The position numbers and the translations under genes are program-made. Shown piece after piece: positions 9,133 through 18,046 of a stretch of DNA of 64,000 nt. How positions within the stretch are numbered: the first letter of the stretch is position 1; each line of letters opens with the position of its first letter. The notes under the pieces were generated by a model, which was given only the letters and a program-made list of their open reading frames with translations, was not told the DNA's origin and ran no database searches. This stretch comes from Gemmatirosa kalamazoonensis (GTDB lineage Bacteria > Gemmatimonadota > Gemmatimonadetes > Gemmatimonadales > Gemmatimonadaceae), in NCBI RefSeq assembly GCF_000522985.1, contig NZ_CP007130.1, positions 310,001-374,000 of the forward strand, in the 5' to 3' direction.

Positions 9133-9158
9133 CGTCCCGGTGCCGTCGGCGGCGCAGC

Positions 9159-9818
9159 TCAGAGTCCGAACATGCGCGCCACGCGCCGGGCGAGGTCCTG
9201 CTCCGTCATCGAGCCGTCGACCTCGAGGGCGGGTAGCGCCAGCCGCTGCGTCTCGGCGCGGAGGACGTCCGTGAACATCCGGTCGCGCTCGAGCAGATTG
9301 CGCAGCGCGCGTTCCGGGTCGCTGGTCGTGGCGAGAAAGCCCGACGCCGACCCGCCACGCGCGGCGAAGACCGCCTGGCGGAACGGCGGCGTCGGCAGGA
9401 GCCAGACGGCACGATCGCGCGCGGAGAGGAGCGGCGCGACGAGGCGCGGCAGCAGGCGGAATCCCTCCACGAGCACACCAGGCTCCCGCGGCACGTGGAG
9501 GAGGTCGTCGACGATCAGGTCGAAGCCCTCGCCGCGAAACCAGTGGAACGAGTCGAGCATCGCGTCCGGCGACCGGCTCACCCAACGCTCGTCCATGGTC
9601 ATGGCCATGAACCGGTGCAGCAGCGGCGCACCGTCGGGCGTCGTGCGGCGCGCGTGATCCGCCATCACGTCGTCGGTCGCGTAGAGCCGCAGGCCGTGCT
9701 CGGCCGCGATGCGACGCGCGATGGTCGACTTGCCCGCGCCGCTCCCGCCGCCGACCCAGTAGACGTGTCGGAGCCGCTCCCGAAGCGCGGCACGATCGGC
9801 GATGCCGCCCGCAAGCAT
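9159..9818 (-). CDS. P-loop NTPase, kinase-like
   Basis: The 219-residue protein shows a Walker A motif GGGSGAGKST at 23-32, followed by a helix and a YATDD strand as in nucleoside or shikimate-type kinases. A candidate Walker B is FDLIVDDLLH around 100-109. ERALRNLLERDRMF near 165-178 would supply lid arginines. It probably phosphorylates a small molecule in the cytosol, but the substrate cannot be given. It converges on the permease gene at 6640-9132. A zeta-toxin role was considered, but no antitoxin is beside it. Confidence 0.75.
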   Translation of the reverse strand: MLAGGIADRAALRERLRHVYWVGGGSGAGKSTIARRIAAEHGLRLYATDDVMADHARRTTPDGAPLLHRFMAMTMDERWVSRSPDAMLDSFHWFRGEGFDLIVDDLLHVPREPGVLVEGFRLLPRLVAPLLSARDRAVWLLPTPPFRQAVFAARGGSASGFLATTSDPERALRNLLERDRMFTDVLRAETQRLALPALEVDGSMTEQDLARRVARMFGL

Positions 9819-9851
9819 CCTATGCGCGAGCAGCCCGGACGCACATCACGA

Positions 9852-10250
9852 TCACGCCTGCCCCGCGCGCGATGGCGTCGCGCGGCGAGTGCGAGCGGAG
9901 CGCCACAGCTCGCGCGCCGAGAGCACGGCGGAGAAGACGCCAGCGGTTCCGATCGCCAGGAGCGTCCACACGAAGAAGAAGCCGTGCGCGGCGCTGCGCG
10001 GCCCCCCCACCGTGTGCAGCACGGGCAGGCCCGCGGAGAGGATCCCGAGGAGCAGCGTGATGACGTATCCCGACCGGCGCCCGGCAAGCTCCACGGCCCC
10101 GTACAACGACACGAGTACGATGAGCAGGAACGTGAACGTCCCGGCTCGGCTCATCGAGTCCAGGCCGAAGACGATGTCGTGCGCGAGATGCACCGTGAAG
10201 AGCACGACCAGCAGCAGCGACGAGATGGTCAGCGCGGCGTTCTGTCTCAT
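9852..10250 (-). CDS. Small four-helix membrane protein, unknown function
   Basis: The 132-residue product is largely hydrophobic with four predicted membrane helices: LTISSLLLVVLFTVHLAHDI, FTFLLIVLVSLYGAVELAG, YVITLLLGILSAGLPVLHTV and FFFVWTLLAIGTAGVFSAVL. A His-rich loop at about 20-25 and the Arg-rich tail are not diagnostic. It lies 33 bp upstream of the P-loop gene on the same strand and may be co-transcribed with it. I do not recognise a family. Confidence 0.65.
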   Translation of the reverse strand: MRQNAALTISSLLLVVLFTVHLAHDIVFGLDSMSRAGTFTFLLIVLVSLYGAVELAGRRSGYVITLLLGILSAGLPVLHTVGGPRSAAHGFFFVWTLLAIGTAGVFSAVLSARELWRSARTRRATPSRAGQA

Positions 10251-10334
10251 GGCGTCCTGGGCTCGGTTACCGAGGGAACGCGGTCCGGTCTCCTACGTCG
10301 CCCGTGGTAAGCGAGTTTCGTCGCGCGTCCCGTG

Positions 10335-11204
10335 CTACACCGTCGCCGACACGATCGACACGCGTCGCGGCGCCGACAGCCCGTCCGCGCGGCCGGCGTA
10401 GTAGCGGTGCGCGGCCTCCTCGCGCGACAGGAATCGCGCGCCGGAGAACCCGAGCGACCGCAGCATCGCCGCCACGTCCTCCGGCGTGAAGTAGCTGATC
10501 CACGGCTCGCCGACCGCTGCGGCACCGCCGGCGAGACGGTCCGCGCCCGACGTCGCGTCGGGGTTCGGTTGCGCGAACGTGAGCACGATCTCGCTCCCCG
10601 ACGCGAACGACCGCACGGTGCGCAGCGTCGCGTGGATCGCCTCGCGCGTCAGATACATGGTGACGCCGAGCCACGAGAAGAACGTGCGCTTCGCCGCGTC
10701 CACGCCGCAGCGCGCGAGGCCCTCGGCGAGCGACTCGCGCTCGAAGTCGACGTCGGCGAACCGCAGGTTGACGGGGATCGCGATGCCCGCGCGGGCCAAC
10801 GCCGCGCGCTTCGCCGTCTGGCTCGCGGGGTGGTCGACCTCGGTGATCGCGAGCCGGCTCGCCCACGGCGGCTGGCGGTACGCGAACGTGTCGAGGCCCG
10901 CGCCGAGCAGCACGTACTGCTCGACTCCGTCGGCGACGGCCTGCTCGAGCGCATCCTCGGTGAATCGGCTGCGCAGCAGCACGTGCGAGCGCAGCCCACG
11001 CACCGTCGGGGCCTGCAGCTCGTCGGCGCGACCGCGAATCCGCGACTCAGTGTCGTCGCCGAGCAGCCGCGCGATCACGGTGTCGTTCAGGATGGGCGGC
11101 GCGCCGTCGAGGAGCAGGTGCGCCGCCCGCAGGACGGCGACGCCGCGCGCCGTGCTGCTCGCGGCGCGCGGAACGTCGGTCGATCCGGCACCGTGTCGCG
11201 TCAC
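10335..11204 (-). CDS. Class I SAM-dependent methyltransferase (leucine carboxyl methyltransferase-like)
   Basis: From a GTG at 11204 the product has 289 residues. The SAM-binding motif I is EQYVLLGAGLDTFAYR near 110-125, motif II is ITEVDHPA, and AKRTFFSWLGVTMYLTREAI follows. These are marks of the leucine-carboxyl/O-methyltransferase family often called TIGR00027-like. The start codon overlaps the stop of the upstream M28 peptidase in a GTGA junction, so the two are translationally coupled. The acceptor substrate is unknown. The start inside the peptidase frame is excluded because upstream residues are low-complexity Arg/Ala. Confidence 0.85.
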   Translation of the reverse strand: MTRHGAGSTDVPRAASSTARGVAVLRAAHLLLDGAPPILNDTVIARLLGDDTESRIRGRADELQAPTVRGLRSHVLLRSRFTEDALEQAVADGVEQYVLLGAGLDTFAYRQPPWASRLAITEVDHPASQTAKRAALARAGIAIPVNLRFADVDFERESLAEGLARCGVDAAKRTFFSWLGVTMYLTREAIHATLRTVRSFASGSEIVLTFAQPNPDATSGADRLAGGAAAVGEPWISYFTPEDVAAMLRSLGFSGARFLSREEAAHRYYAGRADGLSAPRRVSIVSATV

Positions 11205-12847
11205 CGCCCGCCGCGCGTGAGCGTCTCGGCGAAGCTGCGCGGCGGCGTGCCGCAGCGCGGCGGCGCGACGGTGCGGCCGGACTCGGCGTCCACCGGCGGC
11301 ACGCGCCGGGCGCGCGACACGCGCTCCGGATCCTCCGACGCCTCGTAGGCGAGCATCGCGACGAGCGTCGCGTTCCGGCGGATCGTCGCGAAGTCGATCT
11401 TGTCGAACGTGTCGCGGTTCGTGTGCCACGTGTAGTCGCCGTACGACCAGTCGCTCGACGTGAGGAAGAAGCCCGGCGCGTCGCGGCAATCGAATGCGTC
11501 GCTGTCGGTGCTCTCGTCGTGGGCGATGCCGGGGAGCGCGAGCACCGTGGTGCGCGTCACGTCGGCCGGCATGCGCGACATCCAGCGCGCGAAGTGCGCG
11601 GCCGCGTCCACGAAGCCGTTCGTCTGCACGGTGTCGATCTCGCCGGCCCCGTTGTCCTGGTTGAACAGCGCCTGCAGCCCCGCGAGCACCTCGGGGTGGT
11701 CCGCCGCGAACGCGCCCGAGCCGATGTCGCCCTCCTCCTCGCCGCTCCAGTGCCCCACGAGGATCGTGCGCTTGGGATGCGGGTAGACCTGCTTCAGGAT
11801 GCGCATCGCCTCGAGCATGATGATCGTACCCGTGCCGTTGTCGGTCGCGCCGCTCGCGCCGTCCCACGAGTCGAGATGCGCCGAGAGCATCACGTACTCG
11901 TTAGGCAGCGCGGACCCCTTCACCTCGGCGATGGTGTTGTAGACGGGCGCCTCGTTCGGCGCGCTCGTCGCCTCGGCCACGGCGTGCGCGCGCGGGTGCT
12001 GGCCGCGCTCGGCGAGCCGCGCGAGCAGCCCGTAGTCCTCGCAGCTCACGTCGAACGTCGGCACGCGCGCGGTTCGCGCGGCGAAGATCTTGTCGACGCC
12101 CCAGCCGCGCGACCACGTGTTGCCGAGCACCGCCGCGGCCCCCGCGGCCTCCAGCGCCGGCAGCAGCGTGCGCGTGTTGTATCCGCCGACCGTGACGCGG
12201 CGCCGGAACTCGGCCGCGCCGCTGTCGCGTGCCGCCTTCACGGCGGCCACCGTCGCCGGCGGCGCCCACGCGCCATAGTCGGAGTCGGGACGGCAGGTCG
12301 GCTGCGGGTACGACACGAGCACCAGCTTGCCGCGGACGGTGCCTAACCATCGGGCGAAGCCTGCGCTGTCGCGGGACTCGGCGGTCGGCGGCAGCATCAC
12401 CACCTCGCCGGTCACGCCGCCGGCGGGCGTCGCCGGACTCCACGCGAGCATGGTCGCCTCGAGCGTGCGCGCGCGCGGCGCGAGGAGCTCCACCCGGCTC
12501 TGCCCGCGCGCCCAGTCGCGCCACGTGCCGTACTTCTCGTTGCGCGCGCCGACGCCCCACGATGCGTAGGTGCGCACGAGCCAGTCGTTCGCCGCACGGT
12601 TCGCCGGCGAGCCGGTGAGCCGCGGTCCGATGGAGTCCATCAGCGTCTGCGCGAGCGGGTACGCCTGCGAGCGACGCATGCCCTCGTCGTAGATGCGGGC
12701 GATGACGGAGTCGCCGGTCGGCGGCGACGACGAGAGCGGCAGGTGCAGCGTGGGCTGCGCCGCGGCGGGCGCGATGCGTGCGGCGGCTACGGCGAGCGCG
12801 ATCGCCGCGCCGGCGAGGCGGCGTCGGACGGACTTCGTGGAATGCAT
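11201..12847 (-). CDS. Secreted M28-family zinc aminopeptidase
   Basis: The 548-residue protein has a signal peptide (1-30, ending APAAAQP), a PA-like inserted domain (about 130-290) and an M28 catalytic domain. Zinc ligands are visible: His324 in SAHLDSWDGASGATDNG, the Asp of TDNG, Glu in HWSGEEEGDIGS, Asp in ESTDSDAFDC and His in YTWHTNRDTFD. It should remove N-terminal residues from peptides in the periplasm or outside the cell. It is coupled to the methyltransferase by a 4-bp overlap. Two GTTAGGC sites (11900, 12341) fall in the coding region. Confidence 0.92.
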   Translation of the reverse strand: MHSTKSVRRRLAGAAIALAVAAARIAPAAAQPTLHLPLSSSPPTGDSVIARIYDEGMRRSQAYPLAQTLMDSIGPRLTGSPANRAANDWLVRTYASWGVGARNEKYGTWRDWARGQSRVELLAPRARTLEATMLAWSPATPAGGVTGEVVMLPPTAESRDSAGFARWLGTVRGKLVLVSYPQPTCRPDSDYGAWAPPATVAAVKAARDSGAAEFRRRVTVGGYNTRTLLPALEAAGAAAVLGNTWSRGWGVDKIFAARTARVPTFDVSCEDYGLLARLAERGQHPRAHAVAEATSAPNEAPVYNTIAEVKGSALPNEYVMLSAHLDSWDGASGATDNGTGTIIMLEAMRILKQVYPHPKRTILVGHWSGEEEGDIGSGAFAADHPEVLAGLQALFNQDNGAGEIDTVQTNGFVDAAAHFARWMSRMPADVTRTTVLALPGIAHDESTDSDAFDCRDAPGFFLTSSDWSYGDYTWHTNRDTFDKIDFATIRRNATLVAMLAYEASEDPERVSRARRVPPVDAESGRTVAPPRCGTPPRSFAETLTRGGR

Positions 12848-13013
12848 CGGAGGCGAACGGTTTCGGCGGGAGGAAGCGCGGCGGCAGCGGATGCGGCGGC
12901 GAGCCCGAACTCTAACGTGCCGCGCCGACCTCCGGACGGCATGTGGCGCCCGCGCGACATGGCGCGGACCGCACCGGAACGACTTACTTCGCCATCCCGC
13001 CAGTCAACGCACC

Positions 13014-13328
13014 ATGACGCCGTCACGAGAGCGAAGCGAGCACCGCCCGCGCGGGGCTTCCAGCGCCGTAGCCGTCACCCGCCGCGACCCCACCTGGGCG
13101 TTCGTGCAGGTGTGCATGCACTGCCACGCGGTGGTGTTCGTCGAGCTGCCGAGCGGGTGGCGCTTCTGGGTGCCGGCGGCGAGCGAGGCGGCGCGCGTCC
13201 TCCGGCAGGGGCCACTCGGCGGCCCGCGGCCCCTTCCCAGCCATGGCATCTGCCAGCCGTGCGTGAGACGGCACCACGCGGAGCTGCTCCCGATGCTGCG
13301 CGCGCGGTACCCGGCCGCGAACTACTGA
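13014..13328 (+). CDS. Small protein with two CxxC knuckles
   Basis: The product has 104 residues from the ATG at 13014. It carries CMHC and, 50 residues later, CQPC, in the arrangement FVQVCMHCHAVVF and HGICQPCVRRHHAEL, which suggests one zinc-ribbon-like site with short arms. No signal peptide or membrane segment is seen. A DNA- or protein-binding role is possible but unproven. The gene stands alone between the M28 peptidase (divergent) and a permease gene. Confidence 0.6.
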   Translation: MTPSRERSEHRPRGASSAVAVTRRDPTWAFVQVCMHCHAVVFVELPSGWRFWVPAASEAARVLRQGPLGGPRPLPSHGICQPCVRRHHAELLPMLRARYPAANY

Positions 13329-13409
13329 CGACCGCCTGACGTCATTCGGCCGGCGGAGCCGTAGGGCCGGTGTCGCAGCTCCCGACCTCGACACCACCGC
13401 GAGCTCCAC

Positions 13410-15881
13410 ATGGAATCGTTCCGCACCGATCTGCGCTACGCGCTGCGCCTGCTGCGCAAGAATCCGGGCTTCACGCTCATCGCCGCGCTCGTCGTGATGC
13501 TCGGCGCGGCCTCCGTCACGACGATCTTCAGCGTCGTCAACACCCTGCTCATCGCGCCGAGCCCCGGACTCGGCGAGCCGGCGTCGCTCGTCGACGTGAC
13601 GGTGTGGGGCGAGCGCACGCCGGGGCCCTCGAACGTGTCGTACCCGCTCTACCGCGACGTCGCGCGGCGTACGCGCACGCTCTCCGGGCTCGCCGCGTGG
13701 GCGAACGCCGGCGCGGACGTCGCGTTCGAGACCGGCGGTACGACGCGGGCGCACGAAGCGCGGTCGGCGCTGATCGTGTCGGGCAACTACTTCGACGTGC
13801 TGCGCGTGCGTGCCGCGGCCGGCCGCTTCTTCCGCGCCGACGAGGACAGCGAGCCGTTGGCGAAGCCAGTCGTCGTGGTGAGCGCGGCGCTCGCCGAGTC
13901 GCGTCTGGGCGGCGCGGCCGCCGCCGTGGGCCGGGAGATCGAGGTGAACGGGACCGTGTTCACGGTGATCGGCGTCGCATCGCCGGAGTTCGGCGCCACG
14001 ATCGCGCTCGTGAAGCCCGACCTCTACGTGCCCGGGATGATGGCGTCGGTGCTGCTGCGCGACATGCCGCGCATCGTCTCCGAGCGGCGCGCCGAGTGGC
14101 TGTCGCTCGTCGGCCGCCTCGCGCCGGGCGTCTCTGCGGGACAGGCGCAGGCGGAGCTCACGACGCTCCGCGCCGGCGTCGCGCGCGAGAACGCCGACGA
14201 CGACGCGCGCGAGCGGGTGCTCGTCGTGCGGCTCCGCCCGATCCCCGTGCAGGGGCAGGAGGTCGTCGCCGTCGCGATGGGCGTGCTGATGACGGTCGGC
14301 GCGCTCGTGCTCCTCATCGCGAGCCTCAACGTGGGCAGCATGCTGCTCGCGCGGGGCGTCGCGCGGCGCAAGGAGTTCGGCGTGCGGCTCGCGATCGGCG
14401 CCACGCAGCGCCGCCTCGTGAGGCAGCTCGTGACGGAGAGCGTGGTGCTCTTCCTCCTCGGCGGGACGGCGGGCGTGATCCTGACCGACTGGGTGCTGCG
14501 GCTCGCCGAGACGATGCGCGTGGACGCCCACGTACCCATCGCCGTCCATTTCCCGATCGATCTCCGCGTGCTCGGCTTCACGCTCGCCGTGACGCTCACG
14601 ACCGGCGTCGTGTTCGGCCTCTTCCCGGCGCTCGCCGCCGCGCGGCGCGACCTCGCGCCCACGCTGCGGAGCGACGGCGCGGGCGTCGGCGATCGCCGCA
14701 CGCGGTCGCGCCGCGTGTTCGTGACCACGCAGCTCGCGATGTCGGTGCTGCTGCTCGTCTCGGCCGGACTGTTCCTGCGCGCGCTGCAGCGTGCGAGCAC
14801 CGTGGACCCCGGCTTCGACTATCGGCAGCTCGCCGCCGCCGACCTCGGACTCACGAGCGCCGGGTACGACTCGGTGACGGCCGGTCCGTTCCTGCGCGAG
14901 CTGGCCTCGCGCGTGACGCGGCTGCCCGGTGTGGAAGGCGCGACGTTCGCCACCATGCCGCCGCTGAGCCAGCGCGTGATGGGGACGACCATCGGCGTGC
15001 CGGGGCGTCCCGCGGCGGCGAAGGGCGAGCGGCCCGACGTCACCGCGTTCGAGATCGTCGGACACGACTACTTCCGCACGACCGGCATTCCGCTGCTCGC
15101 CGGCCGCGCGCTCGACGAGACCGACGTGGCCGGCGCGAGCCCGAGCGTGGTGGTGAGCGCGGCGTTCGTGAGACGCTTCTTCCCGGGCGTGCGCGTGCAG
15201 CAGGCGGTGGGGCGGACGTTCACCGTCGACGGCACGACGGAGACGATCGTCGGCGTGGCGCGCGACGGCCGATTCACCTCGCTCGTCGACGAGCCGCGGC
15301 CGTTCGTCTTCTTCCCGGACGCGCAGCGCCACCGCCCCGACGCGGCGATCGTCGTGCGCGCGCGGCCGGGCGTGGACCCGGCGAGCCTCGGTCCCCAGAT
15401 CCAGCGGATCGTGGCCGCGCTCGACCCGCGGCTGCCGCGCCTCGCGGTGCAGGACCTGACGACGATCGCCGCGTCGGGGCTCCTGCCGCAGCGCGTGGCC
15501 GCGCTCGTGACCGTGTCGTTAGGCACCCTCGGGCTCCTGCTCGCGGCGGTGGGCGTGTACGGGTTGATCAGCTATGGCGTCGGCCAGCGCGTGCGGGAGA
15601 TCGGCGTCCGCATCGCACTCGGCGCGCCCCGGCACGGCGTGGTGCGCATGGTCGTCGCGGAAGGCTGGCGGCTGGCCGGCATCGGGCTCGTCGCCGGGCT
15701 GGCAGTGGCGACGCTGCTGTCGCGCGCGCTCGCGCGATTCCTCCTCGGCGTGAGTCCGCTCGATCCGATCACGCTGCTCGGCGTGCCCGTCGTGCTGCTC
15801 GGCGTGACGCTCGTGGCGAGCTGGCTGCCCGCGCGCCGCGCCGCGCGGATCGACGTCGCGCGGGCGCTGCGGGACGGATGA
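13410..15881 (+). CDS. MacB/FtsX-type duplicated ABC permease (ADOP family)
   Basis: The 823-residue protein has the same plan as the permease at 6640: first helix NPGFTLIAALVVMLGAASVTT, a MacB-like periplasmic domain, a central membrane cluster (AMGVLMTVGALVLLIASLNV), the helix TTQLAMSVLLLVSAGLFLRAL, a second periplasmic domain and a C-terminal cluster with VREIGVRIALGAPRHGVVRM and ARIDVARALRDG. It belongs to the inner membrane; no ATPase lies nearby. The family is usually present in many copies in Acidobacteria and Gemmatimonadota. One GTTAGGC site at 15518 encodes SLG and another lies 8 bp behind the stop. Confidence 0.9.
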   Translation: MESFRTDLRYALRLLRKNPGFTLIAALVVMLGAASVTTIFSVVNTLLIAPSPGLGEPASLVDVTVWGERTPGPSNVSYPLYRDVARRTRTLSGLAAWANAGADVAFETGGTTRAHEARSALIVSGNYFDVLRVRAAAGRFFRADEDSEPLAKPVVVVSAALAESRLGGAAAAVGREIEVNGTVFTVIGVASPEFGATIALVKPDLYVPGMMASVLLRDMPRIVSERRAEWLSLVGRLAPGVSAGQAQAELTTLRAGVARENADDDARERVLVVRLRPIPVQGQEVVAVAMGVLMTVGALVLLIASLNVGSMLLARGVARRKEFGVRLAIGATQRRLVRQLVTESVVLFLLGGTAGVILTDWVLRLAETMRVDAHVPIAVHFPIDLRVLGFTLAVTLTTGVVFGLFPALAAARRDLAPTLRSDGAGVGDRRTRSRRVFVTTQLAMSVLLLVSAGLFLRALQRASTVDPGFDYRQLAAADLGLTSAGYDSVTAGPFLRELASRVTRLPGVEGATFATMPPLSQRVMGTTIGVPGRPAAAKGERPDVTAFEIVGHDYFRTTGIPLLAGRALDETDVAGASPSVVVSAAFVRRFFPGVRVQQAVGRTFTVDGTTETIVGVARDGRFTSLVDEPRPFVFFPDAQRHRPDAAIVVRARPGVDPASLGPQIQRIVAALDPRLPRLAVQDLTTIAASGLLPQRVAALVTVSLGTLGLLLAAVGVYGLISYGVGQRVREIGVRIALGAPRHGVVRMVVAEGWRLAGIGLVAGLAVATLLSRALARFLLGVSPLDPITLLGVPVVLLGVTLVASWLPARRAARIDVARALRDG

Positions 15882-15915
15882 CGGTCGCGCCTAACGGTCG
15901 CGACGCGTGGCCGCC

Positions 15916-16644
15916 TCAGTAGTGCGGCAGCCGATCGCGTTCGAGCGCCGCGCGGACGAGCGTCGCGGCATACGCGTTCGCGTCGTCGACCGACGTGCGG
16001 AAGCGCAGGCCGCGGCGCCAGCTCGCGGGCGCCTCGGGATGCACCCCGGTGAGGATCACCCAGCCCGCGCCGAACGTCCCCTCGACCACGGCCGGCGTCC
16101 CGTCGGGGTAGCGTGCGACGACGTCGCCCCAGCCGCTCAGCTGCGGACCGTCCTCCCAGTAGTGCTCCAGTGTCCGCCCCCCGGGCTCGGCGACGGCGAC
16201 CACCGTCCGGCGAATCCCTCGCGCCTCGGCGGCGTAGAAGCCGAACCGCGCGCCCGCGGTCAGGTTCAGACCGTTGTACGGCGAGTCGCCGGCGAAGAAC
16301 GCGCCCGCGCACAGCCCGAGGTAGCTCAGCCCACCGCGCACCGCCTGGCGCACGTTCGCGGTGGCGTCCGCCGTTAGGCCGCTGCCGATGCGCTCGAAGT
16401 CGCCGCCCGGCACGATCAGCAGCCGGTATCCCCCGAGCCGGGACGCGCTCATCCCGTTCAACTGCCGGGAGCTCGCCGTCGCGTAGGCGAGGTGCGCGCG
16501 CCGGAGGATCGTCTCGACGGCCGCGACGTCGCCGCGTGAGGTGCCGGCGCCGGTGAAGAGCAGCACGGGCGCGCCGGCGTGCGGCGCGCGTTGGTCGCCA
16601 CACGCGGCCAGCAGGACCGCGCACACGAGGACGCGAGCGCTCAT
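15916..16644 (-). CDS. BPL_N-domain (glutamine-amidotransferase-like) lipoprotein
   Basis: The 242-residue protein begins with a lipoprotein signal (VCAVLLAACGDQ, Cys 15). The rest resembles the BPL_N domain, a class I amidotransferase fold: VLLFTGAGTSRGDV, then LLIVPGGDFERIG, then GLSYLGLCAGAFFAGDS with Cys in the nucleophile position and a later HYWEDGP. The family is found beside biotin ligases and as stand-alone secreted proteins of unknown activity. It converges with the permease at 13410 and is followed upstream by an MFS gene on the same strand, only 4 bp away, so the two are likely one operon. Confidence 0.8.
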   Translation of the reverse strand: MSARVLVCAVLLAACGDQRAPHAGAPVLLFTGAGTSRGDVAAVETILRRAHLAYATASSRQLNGMSASRLGGYRLLIVPGGDFERIGSGLTADATANVRQAVRGGLSYLGLCAGAFFAGDSPYNGLNLTAGARFGFYAAEARGIRRTVVAVAEPGGRTLEHYWEDGPQLSGWGDVVARYPDGTPAVVEGTFGAGWVILTGVHPEAPASWRRGLRFRTSVDDANAYAATLVRAALERDRLPHY

Positions 16645-16648
16645 GCCG

Positions 16649-17875
16649 TCAACGATACCCGCGCGGGCAATGCGGCGCGTCGGGCACGGGGCGCAGCCAC
16701 GCCCGGTCGCGCCAGGCCGGCACGAGGGCGGCCGCCACGAGCGCGCCGGCGACGCCGAACGCCGCCGGATATCCGGTGCGCGCCGCGAGCACGCCGAAGC
16801 CGGCGCCGCCCAACGCGAGACCGGTGTCGTACGCGATGTTCCACACCGCGCTCACCGCGTCGTAGTCGCGCGGCGGCGCGTGCTCGAACATCAGCGCGAG
16901 GCTCGCGTTCTGGGCCACGCCGAATCCGGCGCCGAGCACGAGCATCCCGAGCACGACGGCGATCGGCCGCCCGACGAGCGTCAGCGCGCTCAGGCCGACG
17001 GCGGCCAGGAGCACCGCGGGCAGGAGGAGCCCTGCGGAGCCGTGCCGATCGCCGTGGTGCCCTGCCCACCACCGCGCGCCCGCCGTGCTGGCCGCCTGCG
17101 CGAAGAGCGCCGAGGCCGCGAGGCCGCCGGACCCGCGAGCGACGGCGAGTGGGAGGAACGTGACGACCGCGCCGGCCGCCATCGCCGAGAGCGAGAACAC
17201 CGCCGACGGCCACGCGAGCGCGGGGCTGCGCAGCGCCGCCACGACGCCGCGGCCGGCTTCGGCTCCGGCGTGCGCGCGGGTCCGCGTCGGCACGCCCGGC
17301 AGCGCCGCCAGCCCGCCGAGCGCGGCGCCACCCGCGAGGACGAACACGATGGCGTATCCCACGCGCTCGGCGAGCCAGAGGCCGAGCGGCAGGGCGATCA
17401 CGGCCGGGACCCCGACGACGAGCCCGTAGACGCCTAACGCCGCCGCGCGGCGCGCCGGCGGCGCGATCGCGGGCACGAGTGCGCTCCCGGCGACGAACAG
17501 CACCGCGAGGCCCATCCCGCGGATCACGCAGATGCCGGCGATCGCGGGAAGGCTCGTCGCGGCGCGCAGCGCGAGCGCCGGAAGGCCGAGCAGCACGAGT
17601 CCGACCGCGAGCACCGAGCGATAGCCGAACCGCCCCACGAGCCGGGGCACCGCGAGCTCCGCCGCCACGGTCGCGCCCATCAGCGCGCCGGTCATGCCGC
17701 CCGCGCCGATGCCGCCGGCCCCGTGCGACGTGGCGTATCGCGGGACGACGGAGAGCAGCAGATAGAAGCTCCACATCGCGCCGAAGCTCGCCGTGAACAC
17801 CAGCGCGAGGGCGCGGCTCATCAGCGGCGGCCGCACGCCGTCGGTCCCTCGTCCGCTGCCTAACGAATCGTCCAC
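16649..17875 (-). CDS. MFS transporter
   Basis: The protein has 408 residues from the GTG at 17875, or 390 from the ATG at 17821 (MSRALALVFTASFGAM), which gives a more usual start close to the first helix. Twelve hydrophobic segments fit the major facilitator fold. The loop between helices 2 and 3 (LVGRFGYRSVLAVG) is the motif A region. The second half (FEHAPPRDYDAVSAVWNIAYDTGLALGG) is typical of drug-efflux-like members. Substrate unknown. Two GTTAGGC sites occur, one within the first 18 codons. The stop is 4 bp before the start of the BPL_N lipoprotein gene. Confidence 0.85.
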   Translation of the reverse strand: MDDSLGSGRGTDGVRPPLMSRALALVFTASFGAMWSFYLLLSVVPRYATSHGAGGIGAGGMTGALMGATVAAELAVPRLVGRFGYRSVLAVGLVLLGLPALALRAATSLPAIAGICVIRGMGLAVLFVAGSALVPAIAPPARRAAALGVYGLVVGVPAVIALPLGLWLAERVGYAIVFVLAGGAALGGLAALPGVPTRTRAHAGAEAGRGVVAALRSPALAWPSAVFSLSAMAAGAVVTFLPLAVARGSGGLAASALFAQAASTAGARWWAGHHGDRHGSAGLLLPAVLLAAVGLSALTLVGRPIAVVLGMLVLGAGFGVAQNASLALMFEHAPPRDYDAVSAVWNIAYDTGLALGGAGFGVLAARTGYPAAFGVAGALVAAALVPAWRDRAWLRPVPDAPHCPRGYR

Positions 17876-18046
17876 GAGCGTCGCCCCAGCCGCAACGGGT
17901 GGTCCCGCCTCGCACCATCCTCGGCCGGTGATGATAACCGCGTTGCGATCTCCGACGGCGGGCCCGCTTGTCCGACGCGCGCCCTCGCGTCATACTCGCC
18001 CCGCGTCATCCATCACCGGCACGATCTCACGCTCCCGGCGGCCCGC

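Noticed and set aside
9159-9818. Zeta-toxin or toxin-antitoxin kinase
   Set aside because: There is a Walker A motif but no antitoxin gene beside it and the C-terminus is not of zeta type.
10335-11204. Part of a biosynthetic gene cluster
   Set aside because: The methyltransferase is coupled only to a peptidase and no synthase, carrier or tailoring genes are near.
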